Shown here one piece after another: positions 34,748 to 48,910 of a DNA stretch of 64,000 nt; the first letter of the stretch is position 1, and each line of letters begins with the position of its first letter. The stretch lies in NCBI GenBank assembly GCA_021229015.1, contig CM037777.1:53265554-53329553 (forward strand), given 5' to 3'. Below the pieces are notes generated by a model, which did no database searches, had not been told where the DNA came from, and worked only from the letters and a program-made list of their open reading frames with translations. The DNA is from Solen grandis. Taxonomy: Eukaryota > Mollusca > Bivalvia > Adapedonta > Solenidae. Both the position numbers and the translations under genes were made by a program.

Positions 34748-37700
34748 TGTATTGTCCTCAATTTATTTGTAATGATTTTCTTTTGATTTTAAACATGTAT
34801 AATTGTGAATTAAATGTGCAATTGGCAGATTGTCCTTGAGCTTGGTGTGTATGGCTATCAAAGAGGTGTACATAATGTCTATAGATTTTTACTGGTATTT
34901 ACAAATAAATAATTGATGAAGCTTCCTGTATATAGCAGATCTTTACTTAATGATTCATTTGTCTTCCCAAGATTAGAAAAATGGTGACATGTTTAGGAAC
35001 AAGATATTGGAAGTGAGCTACATTAATCTTCATTTTAGAAAAAAATCACGATGGAAAAACTGCATTGAAATCACCTAAACCAAAAGATTTCACTTCTTTC
35101 GGAGACAAAATTTGTTCTTGAATCAGTATGCAGTAGGACTGGTAAAAAAAGACATTCATAAAATTAATACTAGATCAGTGTACCAGAAATTAATTACTAA
35201 TAGTCAGAAACATGGAAGCTGCCCCTTGATCTTGTGCTGCTGGCCTTGGATAATGTTCAGATAATGTTGCATTGTCAGGCTAAGAGAAAATTGCCAGGAA
35301 AGACTCTAGAAAGGCCTGAAGAAGTGATTTATCGCGCTGATTACGGTAAAGAATTAGTTCAATCAATGGTGGGTGTTGGTGGTGGAGATGGGGCTTGATG
35401 GACTGCTTACTGGCATATTGTTTTGTTGGGCAGGGATACTGGTGAGATACCAGTCAGATGTAGCGTTTAGCACGGGGATTGAGGTTAATGGAGTTGACAA
35501 TGGAAATTAATTAATTGTGATGGTTGTTGAAGTTGGACTTATGTAGCTTTTTTTTTAAATACTAAACATGTCAGATAATTAAATTTTAGGTTTTTCAAAG
35601 ATTTAAAAGCTTCCATTTAATCAGCAGATATTCAGTCAGCCAGCACATTGTGTAATCCCACATTAAATTTTATGTCTGGGTGACACATAAAAATGTGACT
35701 TCTTGTAATTTATTAATTAATTATCAGTAATTTTTTACTTTGTTCTACATTTGTTACATAATTGGTTACACTGATTCAAGTAACCAAGATATGACAAATT
35801 AAAGATCGCTTGTTTTTATGGCTATGCTCTCTGTTTGCTTGCACTTGACACTCATGTTTTATATCTATTGATTTACACAATATATATAGAAATGTATTGC
35901 TATATTGACTTATTATATTTTATAATATATCTACAGAAGGGTAAAAAATGTAAAAGATTAAAATTTAGATGCAATACTCCAGCAGGGTAACTTTGATAAT
36001 AAATCTCAGGGTTCCAAAGATACTGAAAGCCAGGATAATAAAATCTTGTGAAATATTACACCTTTTTAGTGTAAGTAATAAAAATCTTATACATTGACAG
36101 GCAAAGTATTAAAGAACTATGCTATGTATACATGGTCTGAAGAAATTATCGCTGAGCTTTAGATTCACCTACCAGAAGTGTTAATAGAAATTTATTGACT
36201 TTACGCCTTCAATGGTTTTGAACAATTTTTATGAGCCAGTAAAAATATTTTGTTATTAAAGTATAAAATTTTGTGATAGATTAAAATCATAAACTGATAA
36301 TTTAATGGCGACTGGATGGTACAACCGAGAGGTTCCTTTGTGACGAAGCTTTTTCCAGCTTTGCTTATCGTGAACGCTTGCACATTAATAAAATTCCGAG
36401 CATTTTAGTCTCTATGCCAAATGTCTTCCATCATGCCGGTTATCACCAGAGGTTTTTTTGTTTGAGACATTATCCTAGAAAATGCTATTTCTCATACAGA
36501 TTATTCTGTTCTCGTTGTAAAACTTTGATAGCATGAATGTGTTGATAAGATACAAAACAGGAACTTCAAAATACTTCCTGCAATGTGTGCACATTTTCCT
36601 GGCTTTGGCGGAATCTCTCAGAAATGTAGTTAAACTAAAAAGAATGAGGGGCTATTGCAATTGTATAAATCTTCATTAAATACCAGATCGCAGGTTTTAA
36701 GTTAGTAGAGGGAAATTTCCACTTCTCTTGCATTGTTTCAATGATTATAAAGTGGTGATGAGGTCCAGGCTTGGATGAAAGTTATTTCTCTAGTCCAATT
36801 TAGGTACATTTGGGTACACTTTGTTAAACAAAAACATATCAGTTAGTTACCAGTCTATTTACAGACTGTCACTCAGTAATTTATAGCAATTATGTACAAC
36901 AGAGACTAATGAAAAATCATTGAAATGATGAAAACAACAACTTTTAACAAAACCAGTCTCTTTACCAAGAAGAATTCTTTGTTAAAAGCCTTTCTTTGTC
37001 ATATGGAAAAAAACAACCTTACATTGTAATTGGAATTAATCAAGTGAACATTTATAAAATTAAATCACAGCTGTATAATTAAACTTTTTTTTAATTCTTG
37101 GACAAAAAAAGTTCCACATGGAATTCCAAGTGTTTGTGTCATAAAGAAAGAAAACAAATTTGCTTTAGCTGTCATTTTGTCACGCTGGCAGGTTCTTTTG
37201 ATGCGGATCCTTTGTCAGGTTTGACTCCTCTTTAATTCATCTTGCTGGATGCACGATGTCCTCCTGGATTTCCCTCTGGTATATTCCAGTACTGCTCCCA
37301 TAAATTTACACGTGAAATTGCGACAGAGGGCGGGCGCCGTGTCCAAGCTTGGTCATCCAAATGATGTCAGTATTTATCTTGCCTGACAGTTGTTCCCATG
37401 GCAACACCGTAAATAGACAGCTGCAACAAAGTCATTGAGTTTTCTGCATGTGCAGACCATTTGTTGCACGGTTCTGGATGGAGGCAAGGGAATACAAATT
37501 CTATTGAAACGGTTATACTTTATTTCATGGCTGGTCTGTAATGATGAGTTATAGACAGGAATCCCTTGGAACAATATGCCTCTGTTTTATATCCTTGTTG
37601 AGTATCACAAATACTCGTGTATAATGTCTGCTTCAAGTCGTGCAACATCTCTCTGGTATAACAAAGCATTCCCTTCTGATTAAGTTTGTCCATAAACGAT

Positions 37701-40700
37701 TGACACTTAGAGGATTTCCAGGCTATTTATGTCTCTTTCATTGTTTTTTTTTTTAAACGTTTTACAATTATAAAAACTCAATAAACAAAAAACAAAATAA
37801 CAATATTATGCTGAATTACAAGGAAATGGTTTTAGATGTAGGTTAAGTTCTTGACCATATTTGGATAACTCTGAAAATGTGGAATTGTTTTCAGACATGC
37901 AATTGTGATGTAATGGAGGAATAAATCACATCAGCATTTGGCCTGACCTCATGTGTACAAGTACGCCAAGGAAGCATGCGACAACTAAGATATGATTATC
38001 CACTTAGAATTATGCTAGTTGAAGAAATCTGGGGGGACACCCCCGTGGTGCTTGACCTTGGATGGAAGGCATAAAACAAGACAGTATGATTAGCATTCAA
38101 AGTTCATGATCTAATCCTGAGAGAGAGGTTAAGGCGTGGGATATGGATAGGCTTGTTGGTTTTATATCTCACCATATCAAATGTGATAACAGGATCAAAT
38201 TTGTAGCATTTGGACTTGTAATAGTGTCAACATTCTTCCCTATTTTGATAGTTATTCTATTATACCAAATAAAGTAACTGTATATCATCATATGGTTGGT
38301 TGAAGTCAATCAAGTATGGTTAATTGATGAACATCTGAATTGCTAGAGTTGCATACATTTCAATCAGTGCTTGAGAGATACAAAGAGCAGAAACCCATTC
38401 ATCTGTTTTTAGGAAGTGTGTAAGTTAATATTAAAAATTATCAAAAGTTAACATTAGAGAATTTCCCTGATACATTGGGTAGCCCTTTGGCTCATGAAAA
38501 TTCATGTACAAATGTATGATTTATAGAACTTTCAATGTGGAGGTTCTGAACTAAATTATTGCAGACAAAAGTAAACAGAAGAAGCCCTGATCAGACAGCT
38601 CCTGGGAGGGATTTGCTCTGTTTCCAATTTATCAAAATGCATCGATGAGAGGTAAAGGTATAGTCACAAGGGACCCTGAGAAGCTTTCCAGAAGGCAGAC
38701 ATTACACTGATGCCATAATGACCTTATTTGGTTATCACAGTTGCCTTATCAACAACATAATTACCTTGTTCAGTGTCTACCCTTATCATTAAGTCCCTCG
38801 TCAGGTCTGGCCAGACCTCGTGAAGACTAAGTGTCTTCATACTGCCAGAATCTCACTCATTATTCAATGATCACAAGAAAAGACTTTAATTAAGTGATTT
38901 GTCCATGTTCTTTAATTACAAAATTAGGTCTTGAAGGAAATCGGGAAGTATATGCTAGAAAATCAGGAAGTTAAGATATATAGGTACATGTTAATGTACT
39001 TTCTGGATTAAAGTTTACACCAAAGGATTTCATACTATCACATGAATATATTCATGATTGATTATAAGATTTAATTTTCTTGGAAGTTTTATTTTGTGTT
39101 TCTATAGTAAATCATGCTTATAAAAAGCCCAAATGTTTCTTCTTTAACTGTGTAATTACTTGAAAAATGATTGTTTAATATAACCACAAGACAATATCGA
39201 TAACAAATCTGGAGGGGAAAACAAAATCTTTTCTTAATCATCAAGGGTTTGATAATGTCACACAGGAAGCTAAAAAATCAGAGAAGCAAACAAACTGTTC
39301 TGCCAAACCAGCCGTTGGTTTTATCACGTTCAACACACAGAGATTTTGACAGCTTTCTTGTGCTTCTAAAATCCTCTGGAAGTTGGCTTGGTCATCCAAT
39401 TGATCCATTATCGCAGATTTAATCAACAAAAAGCATACCACTTCCATCAAACAGACCCACTTGTGACTGTCTTTTCCTTGGCCCGCTCGTTTTACGCTCC
39501 CTCACTCCAGGTTCCTATTGTTCTGGCCTGTTACATGATTAAGAGGCGAATCAAGCTGACACCTCCTTGAGTTCTACAATTCTATGAGCGCTTCTATGTA
39601 ATTGATTGTGTTGTAAGCAATAATGTTCAGTTTGATTGAACCCTACTGAGTCATACTTTTAATCTTGGTCTGATAAATACAGAAAGCGGGAAGACATTGT
39701 TTTATGGTAATGAAATAATCTTTCACCCTGTCGGTAAATTGTTCTGTCACAGCCTTTTTCGCGTCTGGTCTGAGAAACTTGTAAAGAAATTATTCAACTC
39801 TTTATTTATGCTCTAAAGGGAGGAGAAAATTCTAGTCAGAGAGGGGTTCTTTATTTGCCCAAATATTTACTCTACGGAAGACAATCGTAATAAAGTTGTA
39901 AAGTATATTTACTTATGTTTTCTGATTCATGGATAAAACTATATAGATATTGGTTTAGGCCATGGTAAGAATTTGTATCCAACAAGGTTTAAACAAGAAC
40001 CAATGTTTTATTATTATTCCAGTAGAAGATGTCTGAGCCTTAGATCAGTTTCAGCTCTGAATTTTTTAATTATGAAGGAAACAGTATTGAATTGGATCTT
40101 TAAAATTGGAGGAAAAAAAAAAGAAAAGCTATTTAAGTTTAAGCATCGCAGGTTTCCAATGCAGGTCGTTAAATTTACTGAAAACGTTTCATCTCAAATG
40201 TATTTTAAGGAGAAATGTCTGTTCCTGTAATGTTTTCTTTGTAACATTATTTCTAGAATAGTTTATTGGGTTATCAAACCATTCTGATGAAAACCGCGCT
40301 TCTGAATTTATCGAATGTTCAGTTGCAAAATGGATGGTGTTGTCTTAAAGGCCATACATGTTCTGCTGGGTGATCCATGGGAGGCAAGTTGTTAAGATTG
40401 CTATTTAATTGGTTTTGTTCAATTACTAGGTATTCTTGCTCATGGTAATTTAGGCTTTTTTTTAAATCTGAAATTTATTTTGATCATAAAATACAAGGAA
40501 AAAGTTAAGAGTGCTGTTAATGTTGGTCATTAAGATAGTTACGTTTCGGAAAATGAAAAGGCAAAGATGTTGAAAGCAGGAAGTTTAAATCTGTTGTGGT
40601 TTCAGGTTGCTATTACATGCAGTAATCGCCTGATTGTAAATGTTGCTATATTAAAATGTCAGATTTCAGGAACCAGCGACCTCTAGATCCAGATTTTGAC

Positions 40701-41014
40701 GCTCTTGCATTTCATTTGCTAACCAGGTGCATTCAGTGTATGAAAAATAAAACTTACAACCTTTGTTAATCTATCTAGAGAGTTACTTTGGTCATGGACT
40801 TCTGTCTTCAAAGCTTTAATAAGAATAGTGTCCCAAAATGGGATACATCCCACAATTCACTACCCAAAGTTATGACCTAAAGTGAAATATGGCATGATTC
40901 GCTGATGCGGCTGAGAGCTTAGAAGTAGCTACATATGTTTAGAATGTCCCTTTTTAGCTTAACTATTCGAGAATATGAGAGCTATTGTTGTCGCCCTTGT
41001 GTCGTTGTTGGCAT
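34748..41014. other. No gene seen over 6.3 kb
   Basis: The longest stretch without a recognised repeat. Open frames are short (60-85 codons) and none combines coding-like composition with splice sites. Segments such as 35280-35400, 36300-36440, 37180-37360 and 39240-39500 have more balanced composition, which could reflect conserved non-coding sequence, but this cannot be judged without comparison. Confidence 0.5.
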
Positions 41015-41840
41015 TGCAGCTTTTGGTTAAAATTTTGCATGCAAGCTACTATATCAATAACCATTTATGGTATTGACTTGAAGTTTATAAATATGTTCAG
41101 GGGTATCAGACAACCAAGGTAAATAACTCTTGACTGAATATATAACTCTTGACTGAATATAATAAATTATGGCCCCTTTTAAACTTAGAAATTTTAGTTA
41201 AAGTTTTACATGCAATAGAAAATTTGGTAAAAGTTTTGCATGCAAGCTACTGTCTCAATAACCATTCATGATATTGACTTGAAAGTTTATGAATATGTTT
41301 AGGAGCATTAGATAACCAAGGAAGATAACTTTTGATGGAATATATATCAAATTATGGCCACTTTTTATCATATAAATTTTGGTTAAAGTTTTGCATGCAA
41401 GATACTCTCATGCTTATATCTCAGTGTCTAGGCATGGGATTGATTTGAAACATCTTTAATATGTTTAGGGGTATCATACTAGAAAGGAAGATAACACTTG
41501 ATGGAATGTATTAAAAATTATGGCCCCCTTTTAACTTAGAATTTTGGTTAAATTTTTGCATTCTAACTACTATCCATGGAATTAACTAGAAAGTTAAGGA
41601 GTGTATTCAGGGGCATCAGAAAACCAATGAGGATAACTTTTGGACTGAATTTTATGCAAATAATGACCCTTTCCTAACTTGGATATTTCGTTAAAGTTTT
41701 GCATGCACAGTGTTTTTATGCTTATGTCTCAGTAACTAGGCATGGGATTGACTTTAGACTTCATAAAAATATTAAGGGTATCAGACTATCAAGGTATATC
41801 ATTTTTGACTAGTTTTATATTCAGGGTATGTGAAGGGCAA
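41015..41840 (+). repeat. Degenerate tandem array, unit about 155 bp
   Basis: Five imperfect copies marked by 'agttttgcatgcaagctact', 'tatggccccttttaactta', and 'aggggtatcagac'. Spacings of the 'agttttgca' word are 155, about 164 and about 143 bp. I remember this wording from dispersed repeats of clams and mussels. Non-coding. Confidence 0.8.
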
Positions 41841-44304
41841 GAATTGAAATAGATTTCATTTGATTTACCAACAAGCATTTTGAAAAGTCGAGCGTGCTGT
41901 CCTCTGACAGCTCTTGTTAGTTTTAAGCACCTGCTTGGTCAACTGCTTACAAACAAAATTACAAGCATGTATTTTTGTTATAAACCAAGTCAACCATTGA
42001 CTACCTGTTTTTCCAGTGTAAACATTGGAAAGCCTGTATATTAATTTGAATACATCTATAAACACTGGCAAGGTTCTTTGTGGGGCACCTTTCATTGGTC
42101 AAAGATTTTGGATTGATGAAGATTCCTGAATGATTATTAACTCATTTACCATGGAAACGATAATAAAAGCAGGTAAACAGATTAACCCCTGCAAGCCTTC
42201 CTATCTACAGTAATCCACAAGAAAATCTGAGATGTAAATTTTATTGCATGTAGACGGCAGCTAGTATGCTATATTATTACACATTAAAGTCAACACTATT
42301 GAAAACCCAATGAATAATTGAGTATTGTCGGATACTGTGAATTCTTGATTTGCCTCACCTATGTTAGGCCAGCAATTCTTCAGCCAATTTCTCAGCCATT
42401 CTCAGGAGAAATCATGCATCAATTAGTTTAAAAGAGCATCCACTAGTGTTCTCACTTACTATGGAAAAACAATAAAGTTCTCCTCATCTATTGAGAAGTA
42501 CTCGACAATTGTAGCTCAGTTTTGGATCAATACGTTTTTTCCTAAGGATTTCTGAAGGGAGTTTGGATTTCCCCTAATGTGCACATCAATTTATCTTTAA
42601 TCCAGTGAGCAGGGAATTGAGCAGAGAAAAAAGCTGTCCAAATTTTTAGCTTTAAACTTGAGTGAGCTGCTATGACAAGATGTAGAAACATTTATCACTG
42701 GAGTTCACCATTATTCCATGGATAATTGCCCCTTGCTAATATCTCTGCATCCATCACAGTGAATGCATGAATTAATTTATTTAACAATGAGGGGGCCAGA
42801 AGAATGTGTTTCGGACATATAGGAGATGACTAACTGAAGAAAAATATGTAGCAACTTAATGAATATTGGATACGGCCAACCTCCCTGGGGTCTCGATGTT
42901 AAATACAATTTATGTTTTAAGGCTTTGTTGTCGTAGCATGGGAGGTTCAAAATTAGTGTTCCAAGTCACTTGGGATATGTTTGTCGCAGTTGAAGATAAA
43001 ATGAATGAAACTGTAATTGATGTCCAGAAACGACCTTGACAGGAAGCGATTCAATCGCTGTTGTAATCTAATGGTGACATACAGAAGGGACTGTGGGAAA
43101 TTTTTTGCTAATTCGCAGTGGGCAGTTGCATGTAGGAGTGAGCGATTGCAGTGTCTTCAGTAATATGACAAACTGGTGGACAGTGATATTGATTGAAAGT
43201 GGTTTAATTCAATAAGAGATGAGAGCACACTAGTATTAGATGAGTATTGTATGCAGAATCAGATGGCTGCTACAGAATGGGACCATAAGATGTCCCTGTT
43301 GCAGATAGAGATATTAATATGATTTCTACCAATTGTCATTTAATAGGAGTTTAGCTTGAGGATATGACAGTGTATGTGTGCATGGAGGGTTTGTCTGTCA
43401 GCGATGTGAGGCAGGAATCCTGCAGAGAAACAGCAGACAAAGTACAATTAAGCAATTAACACTCCACCTGACATGCAGTTTGATGGATTATATTGATATA
43501 TGTGTGAGGCTGGACTATTTCAAAGGTACATTTAATGGTACTGAATGTACAGGGATAGATGTGTTTACTCATTTAACTGTAAACTGACTGGCAAGAAGCT
43601 CATTTTTGAAGACTTTAATTACTTTTGGGAAAAAATATTTTAGTGTTTTTGAAACAGCAACTTTGTTGGTTCTGTTTTGTTTATGCAGAAGATGGATCAG
43701 TTTCTGTTGGTTTATTGGTATTAAGTATGAAGTTTTGAAAAAAAAAAGTTCTTGAATATTATGTGGGCTGTTGAAGAACTTAAGAGATGTTAACAAAAAA
43801 TGTTTTAGAAGCCAACTTTTTTAATTGTTTTTGAATAATGAAAAAGGCGTTAATCATTCCAGCTAGTTTCCCATACGCAAAGTGGAAGAAAAGGATTTAA
43901 GAGTTAGAATGGTTTTCTTTGATTGAGATTTGTCCTGGATTTGACCGCTGAATCATGAATCTGATGATGTGACGCAAAATATTCTTGCTGTTTGGAATGT
44001 TGATTGTTCGGTTCAGGATTAGTCGGAGTCCCTTCGACAGCTCGGAGATTGAGTTCCGATTTCAAGATGTCACATCAGTATTTGCTGTGTTAATCGTATG
44101 GTGCGTCACGAGAGCATTGCGCCACTGGAATTGTTTGATATGCAAATGAGATGTCCTAGAAACAGGTAATTGAGAAATTTTATCCTTTCTGGCACCTCAT
44201 GTCTTTGACAAGTTTTTGTCTTGTTCCTTTCTCTCGTCTCATTTTTGTCTCTTTCCTCTCTTGCCTTTCCTTTGTTTTGCATTGCTCTTTCAGGATTTCT
44301 CAAT
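41841..44304. other. No gene seen
   Basis: No repeats or genes recognised. The part at 43930-44170 has several CpG-containing words (tgatgtgacgcaaaat, gtgcgtcacgag) and an octamer ATGCAAAT, which would fit a regulatory element but is not proof. Confidence 0.5.
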
Positions 44305-44425
44305 CAAGTGGCCAAGTAGGTGGAGCATCATAGGTGAGGAAGGCCATGGGTCCAATCCCCGTGCATGACATACCAAAGTTGTGGAAACTGGTATGGGTAG
44401 CTCCCTAATTGGTACTCATAAAAGA
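44305..44425 (+). mobile_element. tRNA-like SINE, family of 46260-46640
   Basis: Contains a box-A-like 'tggccaagtaggtgga', box B GGTCCAATCCCC, then 'catgacataccaaagttgtg' and 'gaaactggtatgggtagctc'. The last parts match the third copy at 46548-46640. Degenerate; no duplication seen. Confidence 0.6.
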
Positions 44426-46259
44426 TATAATGGAGTTTGTACCCTTCTTTTATTTTCTGTGTATGATACTACAGTATAAAAACAATGTAACAGTAATGTC
44501 TCCTTTTGATGAAGTCCCAAAACAACAGAACTGTCCTTACGGATCCATCATTATGCTACATTTGTGGTTCATGTTTAAGACATGATATTGATTAAGCAAT
44601 ATAACAGTAACGAAAGTGTAAACAAAAAAGAAGTAGTTTCATGCAAACTGCCATCTAAATTTCACTAATGATCTAAGCTAAACTCATAAAAGTATGCCTG
44701 AAATTTCATGACTTCAGCTTCAGACTTTCCAGAGAATACTTGGAGAGGACTCTAGTTTTCAGGATCCTGGTGAGAACCCTGTCAGGTCTGTAGGATCAGA
44801 TACAGGATATGATGTAGAGGATGTGGAAACCCAGACAGATGACAGCATATGCGCAAATATTAGATGGACATAATTCAATAGGCATACAATCTACATACAC
44901 TATCTGTCCTGATCCATATCCACATGAATTCTTGACCATCGATATGGTTTTGCGCTCCCTTTGTAGATAGCGGTTATTTTGGTTGGTCGGTGTTGCGTAG
45001 CCACATTAGAAAGTATAATGGGGCAATATACTGACATGGACCCTGGTTAATCAGAATCGGTAGATACCAGAATTGGCATATTGGTCATATTATATCTGTA
45101 AAAAAACATCCGCGCTGTCCCTTTCTATGAGCGAGGGATGATGTACGAGTGATTATTAAAATCATTTATCTTCATCTACAAGGCTTCGTCTGTCTGTCAC
45201 AAGAGTAAACACTGTTGGCCACCCAGGATAGTCGACCCTATTGTGCTCATTTACATCTCTCTCGTCCTTTGACCTCATGAACATGTAGTGGGATCCCTGG
45301 TTCTAGCATCATTACTGAAAATGTTGTGATTAGTAATTGTGTTGACTTTTGGTGGATGTTTTTTGAGTACTAGATAATCAGATATGACTAATGCTTCATG
45401 AACAGCAAGGGAAAGCTTAAGAATGAAGACTAAAAAAGAAGACGTAGAAAAAAGCAGACGACATGTACTGATGCAGTCGCTGAAACCCTGAGACAAGTCA
45501 GATGTTTCCGTTAATGTCTTTAAGGCTGTAGCAAGATTACAAAAATATCACTAATACCGCATTTTCATCGCGTATAAAATGATAAAAGTTTGACAATTTT
45601 TTTATATAATTGATAGAATTAATTGTTTTCATAACTCTGTGGGTTTTTCAAGTACAAAATTAGTATAAAAAGTCATGCTGTAATGGACAAAAATAGAACT
45701 TTTTTAATGAACTTTTTTTTACTTGTAATTTCTTTTGACTTCCTGTTACTTATTTGATTCACCAATTGTTTTATTGCATGACAAGTGTTGAATTTTAATC
45801 TCTGTACAAAGCTTGATGGGGAGATGTACAGGAAACTTTTCTATCAGTCTGACATATAATTTTTATTTACTATCAACGCTCCATGAAACTGAAATCCTCA
45901 CGATAGATAATAATGGATAATCCATCTTGTTCCATAGAAAATCAGATGCTTCGCTCATAACTATTGTATACTGTAGATGATTGGACGGCTATAAATCTTG
46001 TTTTATAGCATTGCATGACAAGAATGAGGGTAGTGAACCGTGACTGGGATCAGTCAGGCATGGAAATATTGTCCTGGATGGATGTCAACAGGCAAAATGA
46101 TGCTCATCATTATAGATTGCTTGGCTTGTCTTTCACAGCTTGTCTTATATCAAGATTATTCTCAGATGAAAATTATCGGTAGATGAATCTGGTATTTCTT
46201 TTCTTGATATATATTATTCAGAACATGCTAATGGGTATACAAGGCTTTACCTGTCTGTC
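44426..46259. other. No gene seen
   Basis: Unremarkable AT-rich sequence. A 73-codon minus frame at 45275-45496 is not convincing. Confidence 0.55.
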
Positions 46260-46640
46260 TCAGTCCTGGTGGGAGAATGATTAAACCTTCTGCCATATAA
46301 GTTAGAGGTCATTGGTTCAGGCTCCAGCTGCAGCATACCATACTCTTCAACACTGGTACTGATGTAGGACTCGGTATAAACAACCCCGGAGGCCGAGTGG
46401 TTAGAGCGTCCTTCTCAGGAGTTGTAGGTTGTGGGTTTGATCTTTAGCCGTAAAATACCAGACTCATCAACACTTGTACTGATGTAGGACTCAGTATAAC
46501 CGACCCTGAAAGTTAAGTGGTTAGAGTTTCCTTCTCAGGAGCAGGAGGTTGTGGATTCAATCTTCAACCATGACATACCAAAATTGTAAAACATGGTACT
46601 GGTGAAGTTCCCTTGCTTGGCGCTCAGTTGCAGGACTGGT
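46260..46640 (+). mobile_element. Tandem triplet of a tRNA-like SINE unit (~120 bp)
   Basis: Three successive units contain GGCCGAGTGGTTAGAGCG-type box A words (46391, 46511, and a decayed first copy) and box-B-like GGTTTGATCT or GATTCAATCT. Each is followed by 'cttgtactgatgtaggactc' or a related tail. 'aggttgtggg' recurs at 46427 and 46547, a 120-bp period. The last unit has a different tail, shared with 44305-44425, so the array ends in a second subfamily. Confidence 0.7.
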
Positions 46641-48099
46641 TGGCCCACTGTCAGGATAAAGTGACTGGGTGTGGTATCATGTCACATGTCTACGCGGTGA
46701 TACTGCAGTGTGGCAGCACTATATACGTATATATCTGTTGCAAGTAAGCAAAGTTTCCATATGAGTGAAATATTATTATTGGGATGTGATGCCTTACTGT
46801 GTTATAGGATACAATCCAACTGTCTATGTGATTCACTACCTGCTACTATAGGGAAATGATTTAACACTTCCACAGAGGGAATTGTTCAAAATTGCAGATT
46901 GTAAATTGATTTCTATCCGTCAGTTTTGAGAAATTTCAAAGGCCAAAAGTCTGGTTAAAATTTAAGGTTTGAAGCTGGTGTTGGCATACACTGATAATTT
47001 GTAGGAGAAAGTTTATTGAAATTGTGGAAGTAAATGACATGGTGTCAGTTGGTCAATATTATATTGCATCAGTTGGGGGTAGTTTGCCAAGCTAAGAATA
47101 GATGCCTCAACCACCTGTATGTTTCAGACAGGTCAAAAAGCTACCTAAATTGAAAAAAAACAAACTGTTTAGTCTAATTAGATAGATTGGGAAACAATAT
47201 GTTGCAATTTTGTATTAATGTCTGTCATTTGTTCCTGTGACAGAAGTATAAATTTTGAGATTATAACTTTGGCCTTGAGTGTAGAATTGAGAGGTTTGCT
47301 TTTTATGAGTTTGTTTTTCTTAACTTTTTTCATGCCATTTGGAAAACAAATTCTTATCCTCTGGGCAGGACCATCATTTTGCAAGGAATTTTCATGGCCT
47401 TAAAGTTTTAGTCATATTAACTTTTTTCCCCATATAACATTAAAATGACAAAGTTCAAACTAAACTAACAACATAACAATGTGGGGTCGGAGGGGGGAGG
47501 GAAGGGCCTGGTAGAACAGACATAATTTTGAATATTTTCATTGATTTCCCAGGCACAACACTTGCTGTTGTTAATGCAACAAATGTAGCTATAATTGAAG
47601 CAGTAATGGTGAAAGGCAATAGCTCATTATCTTTAATGAAATGCAGGGTGAAATTGTTTGTGATACCTTTAATTGGAGCAGAGTCTGGTGAGTGTATGTT
47701 TCATAATATCTGTCTGTTGAAACCAGTTTATAAACAGGACACGGTGATATTGGCTTATTGTATCCTGGTTATCACTGATCTGTTGGGTTGAAAAAATCGG
47801 TGATATGGGGATTTGGCTTTGGAAAAACTTCAAGATGTAAACCAGTTGGTCATGGCAAATAAACATTGCTGTTATGTTTAATGTCCGGGTAGCTGGTCTG
47901 GTGGAACAGAGAGGATTGGACTTGTAAACAGAAGTAATTATACAGCACAGGCTGGGCTCTGGGAATGTTGGAACATCTCCAGTACATGATGTGGTCGGGC
48001 TGGAATTTGTCCCTGTGGGGGATTACGAAATGAAATTGCATGTTTTCCAGAGACACTTATTCAGATTTTATGTTAGTATTTCCTGGGATTTATATATTT
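46641..48099. other. No gene seen
   Basis: An acceptor-like tract 'tttcattgatttcccag' ends at 47552 and is followed by an 80-codon open frame (to 47791), but there is no matching donor and no recognisable domain. Confidence 0.45.
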
Positions 48100-48104
48100 G
48101 CATG

Positions 48105-48136
<32 letters not shown>

Positions 48137-48260
48137 GGTAAAGTCTTTATTTATAGTGGATAACATAATCCAATCTTCCATATCTATGGTCCACATAATT
48201 GAACAACATATGAGCAGGGTATCATTTAATTAATTTTCAATAGATTATTTCAATTAAAGG
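48100..48260 (-). mobile_element. Probable LINE 3' terminus with CTTA microsatellite tail
   Basis: On the minus strand the sequence runs to 'aaataaagactttacctact' followed by (TACT/CTTA)n at 48101-48137. A polyadenylation-like AATAAA followed by a short simple repeat is typical of some LINE 3' ends. The body upstream is too short to classify. Confidence 0.45.
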
Positions 48261-48710
48261 ATTAGCACCCTAATAGCCACATTCCATATCTTGCCACTGG
48301 AAGCTAATATTTCTATGAGACTTTGACACTTTGAAGACATTCAAAAATGAAAATATTTCACTAAGATTTTTTTTTTTCAACTTTTATCTAATTTGGGGAA
48401 GATAATCTGTATTTAAGTTAACATTGAAGCCTCTGGGAAATAAACATTTTCTGTGAATATGAAGAAATGAATTTGATTTATGAGAAAAACTCAGAAAGAT
48501 GCATTATATGATTCTTTTTCAGATTTCATAAGCAAAAATCTAAACTTTACCATAGAAAAATGAGGAAAGTAACTTTTTAAGTTTTCAGGGGAGATAACTC
48601 ATGACAGCAAAATTATCAAGTGGAGGTAATAAAAGAACTCATAACATGTCAAATTGCCCCTAAGATGCATGGCTTTGATGGAATTGATGGCTATTAGGGT
48701 TCTAAGACCT
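48261..48710. other. No gene seen
   Basis: AT-rich sequence, nothing recognised. Confidence 0.55.
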
Positions 48711-48910
48711 TAAAGGCACAATGGTCCAGTGATAACTTGCATGTCACTGGATCTTGAGGTTTTGGGTTTGAACCAAGTTGGTGGCAAGAATTTACCATGA
48801 CCTGTCTAGACACAAAGTACTGGTCCAACCCGTGAGCTATCAAGAAGGCTATTAGTTCATTGCACTTGTTTACAAATAATATAATTGTAAGAAAGAGTAA
48901 GTTTAAATGC
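48711..48910 (+). mobile_element. tRNA-derived SINE, relative of 14743-14959
   Basis: Box A-like TGGTCCAGTGATAA, box B GGTTTGAACC, then 'ggtggcaagaatttaccatg', 'caaagtactggtccaaccc' and an end reading 'gtaagaaagagtaagtttaa'. The layout follows the Arg-type SINE but is diverged. No clear target duplication. Confidence 0.75.

Noticed and set aside
47528..47791. Possible coding exon after an acceptor-like tract
   Set aside because: No donor, no recognised domain, and an equally long frame on the opposite strand.
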